A stretch of 64,000 nucleotides of DNA, taken from contig NZ_SSGF01000023.1 in the NCBI RefSeq assembly GCF_008015755.1, positions 30,686 through 94,685 of the forward strand, given 5' to 3'. A program made the position numbers and the translations under genes. A model generated the notes under the pieces. That model did no database searches. It was not told the DNA's origin and saw only the letters and a program-made list of their open reading frames with translations. The first letter of the stretch is position 1. Every line of letters starts with the position of its first letter. Origin of the DNA: Methylophilus sp. GTDB lineage: Bacteria; Pseudomonadota; Gammaproteobacteria; Burkholderiales; Methylophilaceae. Shown here piece by piece: positions 42,940 through 51,979 of this stretch.

Positions 42940-44172
42940 ATGTCTTTATCCGTTCGTCAGATTCTGGCCCATCAGGGCTATGCGTTCCCCAAGTTGCTGT
43001 CCTATCGTATTTTGATGGTGCTTTCGTACCAGATGATGATGGTGGCCATTGGCTGGCATATTTATGAGCTCACGCACGACCCGTGGTCGCTTGGGCTGAT
43101 TGGCTTGGCAGAAGTGATCCCCTATATGGGCAGTGCCTTGTTTGCCGGGCACGCGGTTGACCATTATTTTTCGCGGCGCGGTTTTGCCGTGCTGTCTGCT
43201 TTGTTTCTGGCACTCAATGCCGGGCTGCTGGTGGTCATTACCCAGCATCCTACACCAGAGGCTGCCAGGTGGATTTATGGCACGGTGGCGCTCACGGGCT
43301 TTGCGCGTGCCTTGATTTCGCCAAGTTATAACACCTTGTTTGCCTTGATTATTCCACGGGCCTCTATCGCCAAAGCCTCCGGTATTGGCAGTTCTATGTT
43401 TCAGATTGGCCTGATTGTGGGGCCTGCCATCGGCGGCTTGTTGATCGGCTTTGCCGATAAGTCGATCGCTTACGGCTTGTCCGCTATCCTGGCATTAGGG
43501 GCGGCGATTGCTGCGACTACCTTGCGCGTGCAAGAGCATCATAATCATGCGCCGATGGCCGTGTTTGCCAGCATAGGCGAGGGCTTACGTTTTGTGCGGC
43601 GCACGCAGGTAGTACTCGGGGCACAGTTGCTCGATATGTTTGCCGTGTTGTTTGGCGGCACGGTGGCCATGCTGCCCGCGTTTGTGCATGATGTTTACCA
43701 GATGGGCCCGGAAGGGCTGGGTATTTTGCGTGCGGCGCCCGCCTTGGGGGCGATTGTCACCGGCCTCTGGCTGGCCAAGCACCCGATTCATCAGCATAGC
43801 GGCCGCTGGCTGTTGCTGGCCGTGGCCGGGTTTGGCCTGTGCATGATTGCATTCGGCCTCTGTAGCACCTATTGGCTGGCGATTGTGATTTTAGCGATTT
43901 CCGGCATGATGGACGCGGTGTCGGTCATTTTGCGCCAAACCATTCTGCAATTGGCGACGCCGGATAATATGCGTGGTCGTGTGTCTGCGATCAACGGCAT
44001 TTTTATCGGCTCCTCCAATGAGTTAGGCGCGTTTGAGTCTGGCCTGACCGCCAGGCTGATGGGGCTGGTGCCGTCGGTGGTATTTGGCGGCTGCATGACC
44101 ATTGCCGTGGTCGGTGTCACTGCGATCAAAGCGCCCAAATTGCGCGATCTGCATCTTTCACAGCTGCATTAA
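42940..44172 (+). CDS. MFS transporter
   Basis: A 12-helix major facilitator superfamily carrier of the EntS/MFS_3-like type, probably a drug or metabolite exporter; the substrate is not identifiable. Hydrophobic stretches are spread over the whole 410 residues, with a central charged loop near residue 190-205 (RVQEHHNHAPM) and the second-half motif SAINGIFIGSSNELGAFESG. The start ATG 42940 (MSLSVRQILAHQGYAF) is chosen over ATG 42901, which adds 13 basic residues; the chosen ATG may be leaderless. Four bases separate its stop from the next gene. Confidence 0.85.
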   Translation: MSLSVRQILAHQGYAFPKLLSYRILMVLSYQMMMVAIGWHIYELTHDPWSLGLIGLAEVIPYMGSALFAGHAVDHYFSRRGFAVLSALFLALNAGLLVVITQHPTPEAARWIYGTVALTGFARALISPSYNTLFALIIPRASIAKASGIGSSMFQIGLIVGPAIGGLLIGFADKSIAYGLSAILALGAAIAATTLRVQEHHNHAPMAVFASIGEGLRFVRRTQVVLGAQLLDMFAVLFGGTVAMLPAFVHDVYQMGPEGLGILRAAPALGAIVTGLWLAKHPIHQHSGRWLLLAVAGFGLCMIAFGLCSTYWLAIVILAISGMMDAVSVILRQTILQLATPDNMRGRVSAINGIFIGSSNELGAFESGLTARLMGLVPSVVFGGCMTIAVVGVTAIKAPKLRDLHLSQLH

Positions 44173-44176
44173 TGCG

Positions 44177-44548
44177 ATGCGTGATCTGGAATCGTTGTTT
44201 CAAGCCTTGCAACGCTCCACTTTTCGTACTGGTTTTCGCCTAAACGCCAAAGACCTGCATTATCTGCAACAAAAAGGCCTGCCGATCATACTCGATCACG
44301 CCGAACGCTTTATTGCCGAGCGGCTGGCCCCTGCGGTAGTCGCCAACGATGGCCAGCAAACGCCGATGCGAGGTCACCCGGTGTTTGTGGCACAACACGC
44401 CACCGCCACCTGTTGCCGGGGCTGTTTAAGTAAGTGGCACCGCATGGCCGAAGGGCGGGCACTCACGCTGGAAGAGCAGGCCTATATCGTGGTGGTGATT
44501 GAGCACTGGTTGATGGCCTATCTGCCAGCGCCCGACGCGGGGCGGTAA
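44177..44548 (+). CDS. DUF4186 family protein
   Basis: This 123-residue protein matches the DUF4186 pattern: FRTGFRLNAKDLHYLQQKGL, HAERFIAERLAPA, then NDGQQTPMRGHPVFVAQHAT and ATCCRGCLSKWH, which may bind a metal via the Cys and His. No function is known to me for this family. The longer frame back to 44102 overlaps the MFS gene and is not used. It follows the transporter by four bases and is followed by a bidirectional terminator. Confidence 0.85.
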   Translation: MRDLESLFQALQRSTFRTGFRLNAKDLHYLQQKGLPIILDHAERFIAERLAPAVVANDGQQTPMRGHPVFVAQHATATCCRGCLSKWHRMAEGRALTLEEQAYIVVVIEHWLMAYLPAPDAGR

Positions 44549-44581
44549 TCAGCACTAAAAAATAGCCGTAAAAAGATATAA

Positions 44582-44615
44582 AAAAGGGAGAAGGCCAACG
44601 GCACTTCTCCCTTTT
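44582..44615. terminator. Bidirectional intrinsic terminator
   Basis: AAAAGGGAGAAG (44582-44593) pairs with CTTCTCCCTTTT (44604-44615) around a 10-base loop. It separates the plus-strand DUF4186 gene from the minus-strand efflux operon. Confidence 0.88.
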
Positions 44616-44645
44616 AGTTTTGCTATGCTTATTGATTAAACGTGC

Positions 44646-46109
44646 TTACTGCTTGGTAGTCGTTGCGTCAGGCGTTTGCCAGCCGCCACCCAGCGAGCGG
44701 TACAAATCGACCACCGCCGCCACTTGCTGCTGTTTGGTTTCGATCAACTCCATTTTGGCATCCAGCGCATCGCGTTGCGTGAGCAATACTTCCATATAGT
44801 CAGCCCGCGCCGCTTTAAACAGCTGGTTGGCAACGTCAATCGATTGCGTCAACGCTTCCACTTGCTTGTTTTTCAACTGGTAGTTTTTATCCAGGTTGTC
44901 GATATTGGCAATCTGGTTTGCGACTTCCATATAGGCGTTGATAATCTTTTGCTCGTAGTCATATGCGGCCTGAATCTGCACTGCATTAGCGCTCTTGTAT
45001 TGCGCCTCGATGGCATTCCTGTTGATGAGCGGTGCCACCAGCTCGCCACCAAAGCCTGCCATGATGGAAGCCGGGATATTGAGCAGGTATTTAGGATCAA
45101 ACGCCTGAAAACCCAAGCCGGCCCGGATTGAAAACGATGGATAAAAGTTGGCTTTGGCCACATCGATATTCAGCTTGGCCGCCGAGAGCTCAAGCTCCGC
45201 CTGGCGTATGTCCGGGCGATTAGATAACAACTCAGATGGCACGCCAGTTTGCATCACTTTGTTCTGCATGGCCATAAAGTCAGCAGAGGCGCGCTTGATC
45301 GGTTGCGGCGTTCTCCCTAGCAAATAGTTGATGCGGTTTTCGGTCTCGACAATGCTTTGTTTCAGCACATACTGGCGGCTCTGGTTTTTTTTCACCTCGG
45401 CATCAAACCGTTTCACCGCCAAGGAGTTAGCACGTGCATATTGCTGCAACTCTTTCACCACGGATAAGGCGTTTTGCTGAATCTGAATGTTCTGATCTAA
45501 TGTTTGCAATTCATTATCCAGCGCAATCAGCTCGTAGTAGGCATGCGCCACTTCGGCCACCAGGTTGGTCACCAAAAAGTTTTTGCCCTCAATGGTGGCC
45601 ATGTATTCCATGACCGCGACCTTGGTGGCGTTACGCAGTTTCTTCCACACGTCCAGTTCCCACGAGGCCACCAGACCAAACTGGTAGTTGCCCAAAAAGC
45701 GCGGGTTGGAGCGACCTTCCTTGATATCGAGGTTTTCTTCAACGGCACCGTTGCGGGTGTACTTGCCGACTTTCTCTTTATCGGCGCTGGCGCCGATGCC
45801 GACAAATGGCAAGTATTCACCCTTACGGGCCTGGATTTCATTCTGCGCAACCGTAATGCGTTGCGCCATGATATGAATTTCCTTGTTGTTGTTGACCGCG
45901 GTGTCAATCAGCGCCACCAGGTTTTGGTCCTCAAAAAAGTCCTGCCATTTGACGCTCGCACTGTTACCCGCCGGGGTCGTTGCCTCCTGGTATTGTGTCG
46001 GCAAGCTGGTGTCAGCCTGTTTGCTGGTGATAAATGGGATGGCGCACGATTGCAGCATCAACGACACTGCCCCAGCCACCATCCAGGTTAAATGCTTATT
46101 CTTCATCAT
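44646..46109 (-). CDS. RND efflux outer-membrane lipoprotein (NodT/OprM family)
   Basis: This is the outer-membrane channel of a tripartite pump. A lipoprotein signal peptide ends in LMLQSC, and two TolC-type repeats follow (about 60-260 and 270-480), with conserved RPDIRQAELELSAAKLNIDVAKA and YRSLGGGWQ at the end. Four consecutive ATG codons (46106, 46109, 46112, 46115) could all start the protein; AGG just upstream favours 46109 or 46106. The start region lies inside the 3' end of the RND gene, so the two are translationally coupled. It is the last gene of the operon. Confidence 0.93.
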   Translation of the reverse strand: MMKNKHLTWMVAGAVSLMLQSCAIPFITSKQADTSLPTQYQEATTPAGNSASVKWQDFFEDQNLVALIDTAVNNNKEIHIMAQRITVAQNEIQARKGEYLPFVGIGASADKEKVGKYTRNGAVEENLDIKEGRSNPRFLGNYQFGLVASWELDVWKKLRNATKVAVMEYMATIEGKNFLVTNLVAEVAHAYYELIALDNELQTLDQNIQIQQNALSVVKELQQYARANSLAVKRFDAEVKKNQSRQYVLKQSIVETENRINYLLGRTPQPIKRASADFMAMQNKVMQTGVPSELLSNRPDIRQAELELSAAKLNIDVAKANFYPSFSIRAGLGFQAFDPKYLLNIPASIMAGFGGELVAPLINRNAIEAQYKSANAVQIQAAYDYEQKIINAYMEVANQIANIDNLDKNYQLKNKQVEALTQSIDVANQLFKAARADYMEVLLTQRDALDAKMELIETKQQQVAAVVDLYRSLGGGWQTPDATTTKQ

Positions 46110-49100
46110 CATCATCCTGATGGGAGTTGTATTTGTAGGTCTCGGTCAATGGTTCGGTTTCTTCTTTGCGGATCATGGATTTACCATCGGCCAGCGTACC
46201 AAAAATGTAGTACAAGCCAGGAATCACGATCACACCGAAGATGGTACCGAACAACATGCCGCCCATGGCTGAGGTACCGATGGTCCGGTTACCCACCGCG
46301 CCTGCACCGGTAGCAATCACCAGTGGAATCAGGCCCGCAATAAAGGCGAACGAGGTCATCAAAATCGGGCGGAAGCGGGTTTTAGCACCTTCAATCGCCG
46401 CATCGCGGATAGACATGCCCTGACCATGTTTTTGCACGGCAAATTCCACAATCAGCACGGCGTTTTTACCCAGCAGACCGATCAGCATAATCAGGCCGAC
46501 CTGTGCGTAAATGTCGTTAGCGAGCCCCAGTATTTTGAGCAGGAACAGCGAGCCAAAAATACCGGCAGGCAGCGACAGAATCACCGCAAACGGCAAGATA
46601 AAGCTTTCATACTGCGCCGCCAGCACCATATACACAAACACCAGCACCACGATGAAAATCATCAGCGCTTCATTGCCGCGTTTTTCTTCGTCGTATGAGA
46701 GGCCTTCCCAGGCAATGTCATAGCCTTTAGGCAGGGTGGCACGTGCCACTTCTTTCACCGCATTAATGGCGGATTCAGTGGTGTAACCAGGCGCAGGCTC
46801 AGCCCGAATTGCCGCTGAGTTATACAGGTTGTAACGGGTGATTTCGTTCGGACCCTGGCGCTTTTTCAACGTCATAAATGCAGAGTAAGGCACCATTTCA
46901 CCATCTTCGTTTTTCACAAAGTAGTTCAGCACGTCACTTGGGTAACGGCGGAACTCAGGCCCGGCCTGGGTATAGACTTTAAAGAAGTTATTAAAGCGGA
47001 TAAAGCCTTGCTCATAAGTACTACCGATCAGGATGTCCAGGTTGTTCATGGCATCTTCGATAGACACTTTTTTCTGCATCGCCAACTGGTTGTCGATAAT
47101 CAACTCATATTGCGGATAGTTGGCCGCATAGAACGTGAACAAACCGGTCAGCTCTTTGCGCTTGCCCAGGTTCTGCATGAACTCCTTGTTGATTTTATCG
47201 AACACGTAGTAGTCAGCGCTGGTGGTTTTATCCAGCAAACGCAGTGACAAACCAGATGCCGCACCATACCCAGGCACCGCAGGTGGCTGGAAGTACTCAA
47301 CCACCGCACCAAAGTTCTTGGTTTTTTCTTCCAGTTCTTCAATGATCTGTTTCACTGACTGCTTGCGCTCGGACCAGTCTTTGAGGTTGATAATACACGT
47401 ACCGGCGTTAGACCCACGCCCTTCAGTCAACACCTCATAACCGGCCAGTGACGATACAGACTCGACGCCTTCAACTTGCTTGGCCAGTGTTTGCAGGTGA
47501 CGCGCTACCTTATTGGTGGTTTCCAGCGTGGATCCCGGTGGCGTTTGAATAATGGCGTAAATCATGCCCTGGTCTTCACCCGGAATAAACCCGGCTGGCA
47601 AGACTTTGTCGACGTAGAAAATACCGACTGAGAACAGCGCCAGTACGATAAAGGTGACCGTGCGCAGCGTGACCACTTTTTCCAAAAAGTTGGTGTAACG
47701 GCCCGTGACCTTTTCAAATACCCAGTTAAAGCCATCCAAAAATACCGAGATCGGCGTTTTGCGTTTGGGTTGGCCATGCGTGTCTTTAAGAATCATCGCG
47801 CACAGCACCGGTGTTAAGGTCAGCGCCACGATACCAGACAGCACGATAGAAGAAGCCATGGTAATGGCGAACTGGCGGTAAAACACACCCACCGGGCCGG
47901 GCATAAAGGTGATCGGGATAAATACCGAGGTCATCAGCAAGGTAATCGCCACAATCGCGCCGCCGATTTCACCCAGCACGCGCTGCACTGCTTTGTAAGG
48001 GCCCACGTGGTCAGAGGCCATTTTGGCATGCACCGCTTCCACCACCACGATGGCGTCATCCACCACCACGCCAATGGCGAGCACGAGGGCAAACAGCGTG
48101 ACCAGGTTAATACTGAGCCCAAACGCCTTCATGACAAAAAACGCGCCAATCAGCGAAATCGGCACCGCCAGCGTCGGGATCAGCGTTGAGCGCCAGTCAC
48201 CCAAGAAGATAAACACCACCAGCGCCACCAGAATAAACGCTTCTGCCAGCGTGTGAATCACTTTTTCAATCGAGGCGTCGAGGAACTTGGAGACGTCATA
48301 GTTGATTTCATAATCCATGCCTGCTGGAAAGCTTTGCTTCAGCTCTTCCATCTTGGTTTTCACGTCAGCAATCACCTCGCTGGCGTTGGTACCGTAGTTT
48401 TGTTTGAGCACAATCGCGGCTGAGGGGTAGCCGTCTTTGTTGGAGTAAATATCAAAAAACTCACTGCCTAACTCCACTTTGGCAATGTCACGCAGGTGCA
48501 GAATTTCACCGTTAGAATCGGCGCGGATAATAATATTGCCGTATTCTTCCGGCTTGTTGTAACGGCCTTTGTAGACCAGTACATATTCTTTGGATTGCGC
48601 GTAAATCCCCGAGCTCTGGCCCAAGCGACCTGGGCGGCCAATCACACTCTGGCTGCTGATCGCATCCATGACTTCTTTACTGGAGACCTTGTAAGCACGC
48701 ATGCGCTCAGGGTTGAGCCAGATCCGCATGGCAAACTGACGGCTACCGAGGTTTTGCGCCTGTGCGATACCGTGTACGCGCTGAATTTCAGGAATCACGC
48801 TGACGTTGACGTAGTTAAACAAAAACTTCTCGTCGGCGTTTTTATCTTTACTGTACAAGTTCACATACATCAGCATGCTTGGTTGTACCGTGTTTACAAT
48901 CACCCCCTCTAATTGCACCAAGGGGGGGAGCTTGCTCATGACCTGGTCCAGCCTGGTTTTCACCAGCACCATGGCCGCGTTGGGGTCTACGCCGAGGTCA
49001 AAAATCACCTGTATCGTCGCTTCACCGGCACTGGTCGCGTCAGACACAATGTATTTCATGCCTGGCACACCGTTAATGGCGCGTTCGATAGAAATCAGCG

Positions 49101-49281
49101 AAGACTGCACCAATACATCGGCACTGGAGCCTGGGAATGCCAGCGTCACAATCACGCGTGGCGGGGCAATTTCCGGAAACTGCGAAATTGGCAGGGTTTT
49201 AATCGACAGAAAGCCGAGGAAAACCATCACCAGCGATAGCACAATCGCCATCACCGGTCGTCTGAGGAAGATGTTTAACAT
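46096..49281 (-). CDS. RND multidrug efflux transporter (HAE1/AcrB family)
   Basis: The 1061-residue inner-membrane pump is a homotrimeric proton antiporter. It starts with the typical MLNIFLRRPVMAIVLSLVM, has two sets of six transmembrane helices around large periplasmic loops, and carries the proton-relay motif ALVLAIGVVVDDAIVVVE with the twin Asp in TM4. The central GEDQG segment and the second-half IGLLGKNAVLIVEFA are typical of HAE1 pumps. A ribosome site AAGGTG lies before its ATG. The C-terminus QDDDDEE is encoded by the same GAT repeat that supplies the start codons of the next gene. Confidence 0.95.
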   Translation of the reverse strand: MLNIFLRRPVMAIVLSLVMVFLGFLSIKTLPISQFPEIAPPRVIVTLAFPGSSADVLVQSSLISIERAINGVPGMKYIVSDATSAGEATIQVIFDLGVDPNAAMVLVKTRLDQVMSKLPPLVQLEGVIVNTVQPSMLMYVNLYSKDKNADEKFLFNYVNVSVIPEIQRVHGIAQAQNLGSRQFAMRIWLNPERMRAYKVSSKEVMDAISSQSVIGRPGRLGQSSGIYAQSKEYVLVYKGRYNKPEEYGNIIIRADSNGEILHLRDIAKVELGSEFFDIYSNKDGYPSAAIVLKQNYGTNASEVIADVKTKMEELKQSFPAGMDYEINYDVSKFLDASIEKVIHTLAEAFILVALVVFIFLGDWRSTLIPTLAVPISLIGAFFVMKAFGLSINLVTLFALVLAIGVVVDDAIVVVEAVHAKMASDHVGPYKAVQRVLGEIGGAIVAITLLMTSVFIPITFMPGPVGVFYRQFAITMASSIVLSGIVALTLTPVLCAMILKDTHGQPKRKTPISVFLDGFNWVFEKVTGRYTNFLEKVVTLRTVTFIVLALFSVGIFYVDKVLPAGFIPGEDQGMIYAIIQTPPGSTLETTNKVARHLQTLAKQVEGVESVSSLAGYEVLTEGRGSNAGTCIINLKDWSERKQSVKQIIEELEEKTKNFGAVVEYFQPPAVPGYGAASGLSLRLLDKTTSADYYVFDKINKEFMQNLGKRKELTGLFTFYAANYPQYELIIDNQLAMQKKVSIEDAMNNLDILIGSTYEQGFIRFNNFFKVYTQAGPEFRRYPSDVLNYFVKNEDGEMVPYSAFMTLKKRQGPNEITRYNLYNSAAIRAEPAPGYTTESAINAVKEVARATLPKGYDIAWEGLSYDEEKRGNEALMIFIVVLVFVYMVLAAQYESFILPFAVILSLPAGIFGSLFLLKILGLANDIYAQVGLIMLIGLLGKNAVLIVEFAVQKHGQGMSIRDAAIEGAKTRFRPILMTSFAFIAGLIPLVIATGAGAVGNRTIGTSAMGGMLFGTIFGVIVIPGLYYIFGTLADGKSMIRKEETEPLTETYKYNSHQDDDDEE

Positions 49282-49300
49282 GATTTTTTCACCTTAATGG

Positions 49301-50383
49301 TTATTCTGCGTACAGTTCCAGCTCTGGAACGACTTTTTCAGGTGCTTTGTAGTCGGTGTCAATTTTTTGGCCGTTTTTAACGCGGCGCAGGCCTTCTAGC
49401 AATACGGTGTCCGTGTCTTTGAGGCCAGACTTCACGATAAACAAATGCGGCAGTTCGGCAGCGATTTGAATCATGCGTTGCTCGATTTTTTTGTCTTTAT
49501 TCACCACATAAACAAAGGTTTTATCCAGCACTTCAAAGGTGGCTTTTTGCGGGATCAGCATCGCGTTCGGGTAAGGCACGTCCAGCAAAATGGTGCCGGT
49601 CTCGCCGTGGCGCAACAAGCTGTGCGGGTTAGGGAAGTCAGCCCGGAACTCGATATTGCCAGTTTTGTTATCAAAGTCGGCTTCAACTGTTTCAATGGCA
49701 CCGGCCTGGTCAAACAAGGCACCGTTAGCCATGCGCAGTTTGACCGGCACGCCCTTCTCGTTTTTCTGATGAATTTTAAAGTCCAGATACTCGGCTTCTG
49801 GCACGTTAAAGTACACCCACATACGGCTGTTGTCGGATAGCGTGGTCAGCAAATCGCCTTCATCCAGCAAACTGCCTTTTCGTACCAGCAAATGGTCCAT
49901 GATGCCGGTAAACGGCGCGTTGATATTGGTAAAGTTGAGGTGCGTTTGTGCCAGTTGTACCTCGGCGTTAGCTTTGTCCAGCTTAGCCTTACCTAAGGCC
50001 AGCTCGTTTTGCGAGACAATGTTTTTCTCAGCCAGCGCCTTGGTGTTTTCATATTCGATTTGCACGGTTTTGGCTTCGGCCTGTGCTTTCAATAAATCGA
50101 CCTGGTAAACGTTAGGCATGATCTTGAACATGGGCTGACCCTGTTTGATCACCTGGCCCTCGCCAGCAAATACATCCTGCAAGTAGCCACGCTCCAGCGC
50201 ACGTAATTCAATATGCTGGATGGCATGAATCTGGCAGACGTATTCCTTGGTGATCATGGTGTCTTTATGCCATGGCGTGGTGACTTCGAGTTTCGGTGGC
50301 GCTTCTTCGTGCGCCTCTTCCTGATGACAAGCGCTGAGCAGAGAGCCAAGCAAGCCTAAAACGATTAAGTTCTGTTTAATCAT
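49301..50383 (-). CDS. RND efflux periplasmic adaptor (membrane fusion protein)
   Basis: This adaptor links the inner-membrane pump to the outer-membrane channel. It is a lipoprotein (LGSLLSAC lipobox at about residue 18). Recognisable parts are the lipoyl/barrel-sandwich hybrid GYLQDVFAGEGQVIKQGQPMF, the alpha-hairpin (about 95-150) and HLNFTNINAPFTGIMDHLLV, then beta-barrel and membrane-proximal domains. It is the first gene of the three-gene operon; 19 bases separate it from the RND gene. No TetR-type regulator is adjacent, so control is not apparent. Confidence 0.94.
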   Translation of the reverse strand: MIKQNLIVLGLLGSLLSACHQEEAHEEAPPKLEVTTPWHKDTMITKEYVCQIHAIQHIELRALERGYLQDVFAGEGQVIKQGQPMFKIMPNVYQVDLLKAQAEAKTVQIEYENTKALAEKNIVSQNELALGKAKLDKANAEVQLAQTHLNFTNINAPFTGIMDHLLVRKGSLLDEGDLLTTLSDNSRMWVYFNVPEAEYLDFKIHQKNEKGVPVKLRMANGALFDQAGAIETVEADFDNKTGNIEFRADFPNPHSLLRHGETGTILLDVPYPNAMLIPQKATFEVLDKTFVYVVNKDKKIEQRMIQIAAELPHLFIVKSGLKDTDTVLLEGLRRVKNGQKIDTDYKAPEKVVPELELYAE

Positions 50384-50613
50384 AATGTGTTCTTATCTTA
50401 AAAAATGAAGAGAAATACTTGCAAAAACAGGTGTGGCGACGGCTTGACTGCAGCGGGCCGATCTTGATCGTCAGACTATCCTTTCCTGTTGCAAACCACA
50501 ACCGCTAGCTTAGGCGCCGTCCAGTGTGGACGTAGGGAGGGATCTGGGTCAGAACGAGGAGAGGGCGGCAATCAGCGGCGTTGTGCAGGGTGCAAACGCG
50601 AATGACACCTGGC

Positions 50614-50943
50614 CTAGACGGGCGGTGCGCGCGAATGCAGGTGACGAACAAATACGGGTCGCGGCACTACGCGACGGCGAGGCATCGCCAATAACGCAAA
50701 TAGCATCACGCATGCCACCGCTACGCTGACGGGGGGTGAAATGAGGGGCGTAAAATCTGTGAATGGCGTTTCACCGTCGCCGGTGTATTCGATGACTTCG
50801 GCCACGCGTACACGCACGATGTCATCGCTGTAGCTGGAGTGGTCAGAGAACTCTGCGACCAATGCAAAGCCGAGCATAGCCAACAGCACTGTGACGACCC
50901 ACAGTCTGAGCTGCAACGCGGCGGTATTCAGATGTTTATGCAT
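50614..50943 (-). CDS. Small two-helix membrane protein, hypothetical
   Basis: I do not recognise this 109-residue protein. It has two hydrophobic helices, at about residues 13-31 (LRLWVVTVLLAMLGFALVA) and 72-90 (VSVAVACVMLFALLAMP), an acidic loop between them (SDHSSYSDDIVRV...) and a basic, Arg/Pro/His-rich C-terminus. The predicted topology is a periplasmic acidic loop with both ends in the cytoplasm. There is no good ribosome site. It lies upstream of, and in line with, the efflux operon, 230 bases from its first gene. It may be real, but a spurious ORF is not excluded. Confidence 0.5.
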   Translation of the reverse strand: MHKHLNTAALQLRLWVVTVLLAMLGFALVAEFSDHSSYSDDIVRVRVAEVIEYTGDGETPFTDFTPLISPPVSVAVACVMLFALLAMPRRRVVPRPVFVRHLHSRAPPV

Positions 50944-51183
50944 AAGTCAGTTAACGGAAATAAAACGTCAGTTCTGTAGTGGTGTGTGGGTTATGTCGCC
51001 TGAGGCGCAGTATTTATTTAAATGAAATGGCGGATCGGTCAACAACGTCTCAGCCATAAAATATATTATCGTAAATGCTCTTTACATTGCTTACATTAAA
51101 CGCTTTTACATAGCGAATGACAAGACGCAAACAAGCCTAGTTCGAAGAAAAGCGCCATTTGTAAGCTGGGTGTCAGTTTTGTT

Positions 51184-51200
51184 CGCACCAATTTGGTGCG
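51184..51200. promoter_or_regulatory. Perfect palindrome resembling an NtrC-binding site
   Basis: CGCACCAA, one central T and TTGGTGCG form a perfect 17-base dyad. GCACC-N5-GGTGC is the core of the NtrC consensus, with outer C/G instead of T/A. No sigma54 promoter (TGGCAC-N5-TTGC) was found within about 200 bases on either side. The nearest downstream gene on the minus strand is the two-helix protein at 50943. Confidence 0.35.
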
Positions 51201-51234
51201 CGTGTTTGCGCTGTTTTGGAGATGTTCACTTAAC

Positions 51235-51300
51235 TTCTTTCGCCTATAGGCGAGTCACTTTCTGGTGCTGGGCCTTAAAATAAGTCACCAAAGAAGTCAT
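51235..51300 (+). repeat. Head fragment of the paired structured repeat
   Basis: TTTCGCCTATAGGCGAGTCACTTTCTGG... followed by a matching AAGTCACC resembles only the first 65 bases of the units at 51350 and 57826: a CGCC/GGCG mini-hairpin and the start of the ACTTTCT hairpin. The rest of the unit is missing here. Confidence 0.55.
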
Positions 51301-51349
51301 CGTAGGGTGGGCATTTTTTCCCATGAGGTTGTGGTTGTTTGTTGGGTTG

Positions 51350-51574
51350 TTTTTCGCTTTTTCAGCGAGTTACTTTTCTTTGCTTGCCCAAAGAACAAGT
51401 AACCAAAAGAAATGCACCCTAGCTTCCGCTTATTTCCTGCGTTGCTCACCAAAACAAGCGGTCACGAAACTCGACCTGGCAGCTCACAAAGTACGTGAGC
51501 TGCTGCGGGACTCGAACAGTCGCTCCCTTCATCCTTGTTTTGGCTGCGCTACTCGGCGCGGCAGATAGGGGCCC
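51350..51574 (+). repeat. Structured intergenic repeat, unit A (plus orientation)
   Basis: The unit of about 225 bases has three foldable parts: a head hairpin (GTTACTTTTCTTTG...CAAGTAAC), a body containing GCGTTGCTCACCAAAACAAGCGG, and a long palindrome GCAGCTCAC/GTGAGCTGC at 51479-51503, followed by ACTCGAACAGTCGCTCCCT and a tail with GCTACTCGGCGCGGCAGATAGGGGCCC. Body and palindrome are almost identical to the reverse complement of unit D at 58148-58374. Small open frames inside it are artefacts. Confidence 0.8.
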
Positions 51575-51732
51575 GTTTAAACCCACCACGCTGGGAATTC
51601 AGTTAAGCCTGTTAAATTCAGGGCGCTAGATAACTTATCTACTTCAAAACTGAAACTACAAACCATTTTTTTACGGTAATCGAGCGGGATGCAACGCAAA
51701 GAATCTAACCGAATTAAAAGCGTGTGGTTTTA

Positions 51733-51963
51733 TGGGCCCTATCTGCCGCGCCGAGTAGCGCAATCAGCGTGGGAGTATTCGGCCATTGGCTGTTTGAGTT
51801 CCGCAAGAAGCCACGAAGTGTGTGGCTTGTCAGGGCGAGTTTCAATGGACGCCCACGCTGATGAGCAACGCAGGGAAAAAGCGGAAGCTAGGGTGTCTTG
51901 TTCTTTGCCTTCTTTCTTATAGACAAGCATAAGAAAGAATGGTCGCCTAAAGGCGAAAAAGAA
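51733..51963 (-). repeat. Structured intergenic repeat, unit B (minus orientation)
   Basis: This copy faces unit A across about 160 bases. It begins with the GGGCCCTATCTGCCGCGCC tail, has the AAGCCAC/GTGGCTT version of the internal palindrome (51808-51829) as in unit C, and ends with the TTCTTTCTTAT...ATAAGAAAGAA and CGCCTAAAGGCG head hairpins found in unit D. It therefore looks like a mosaic of the two subtypes. The body is shortened around 51841-51860. Confidence 0.8.
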
Positions 51964-51979
51964 TGTTTTATTAGCGGAG

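Noticed and set aside
51100..51230. Sigma54 promoter near the NtrC-like dyad
   Set aside because: The best candidates on both strands have the wrong GG-GC spacing or mismatches in the core.
51323..51930. Small ORFs in the intergenic region before lrgB (for example 51739-51930 minus)
   Set aside because: They read through the structured repeats; the same pseudo-peptides recur in the repeat at 58154-58375.
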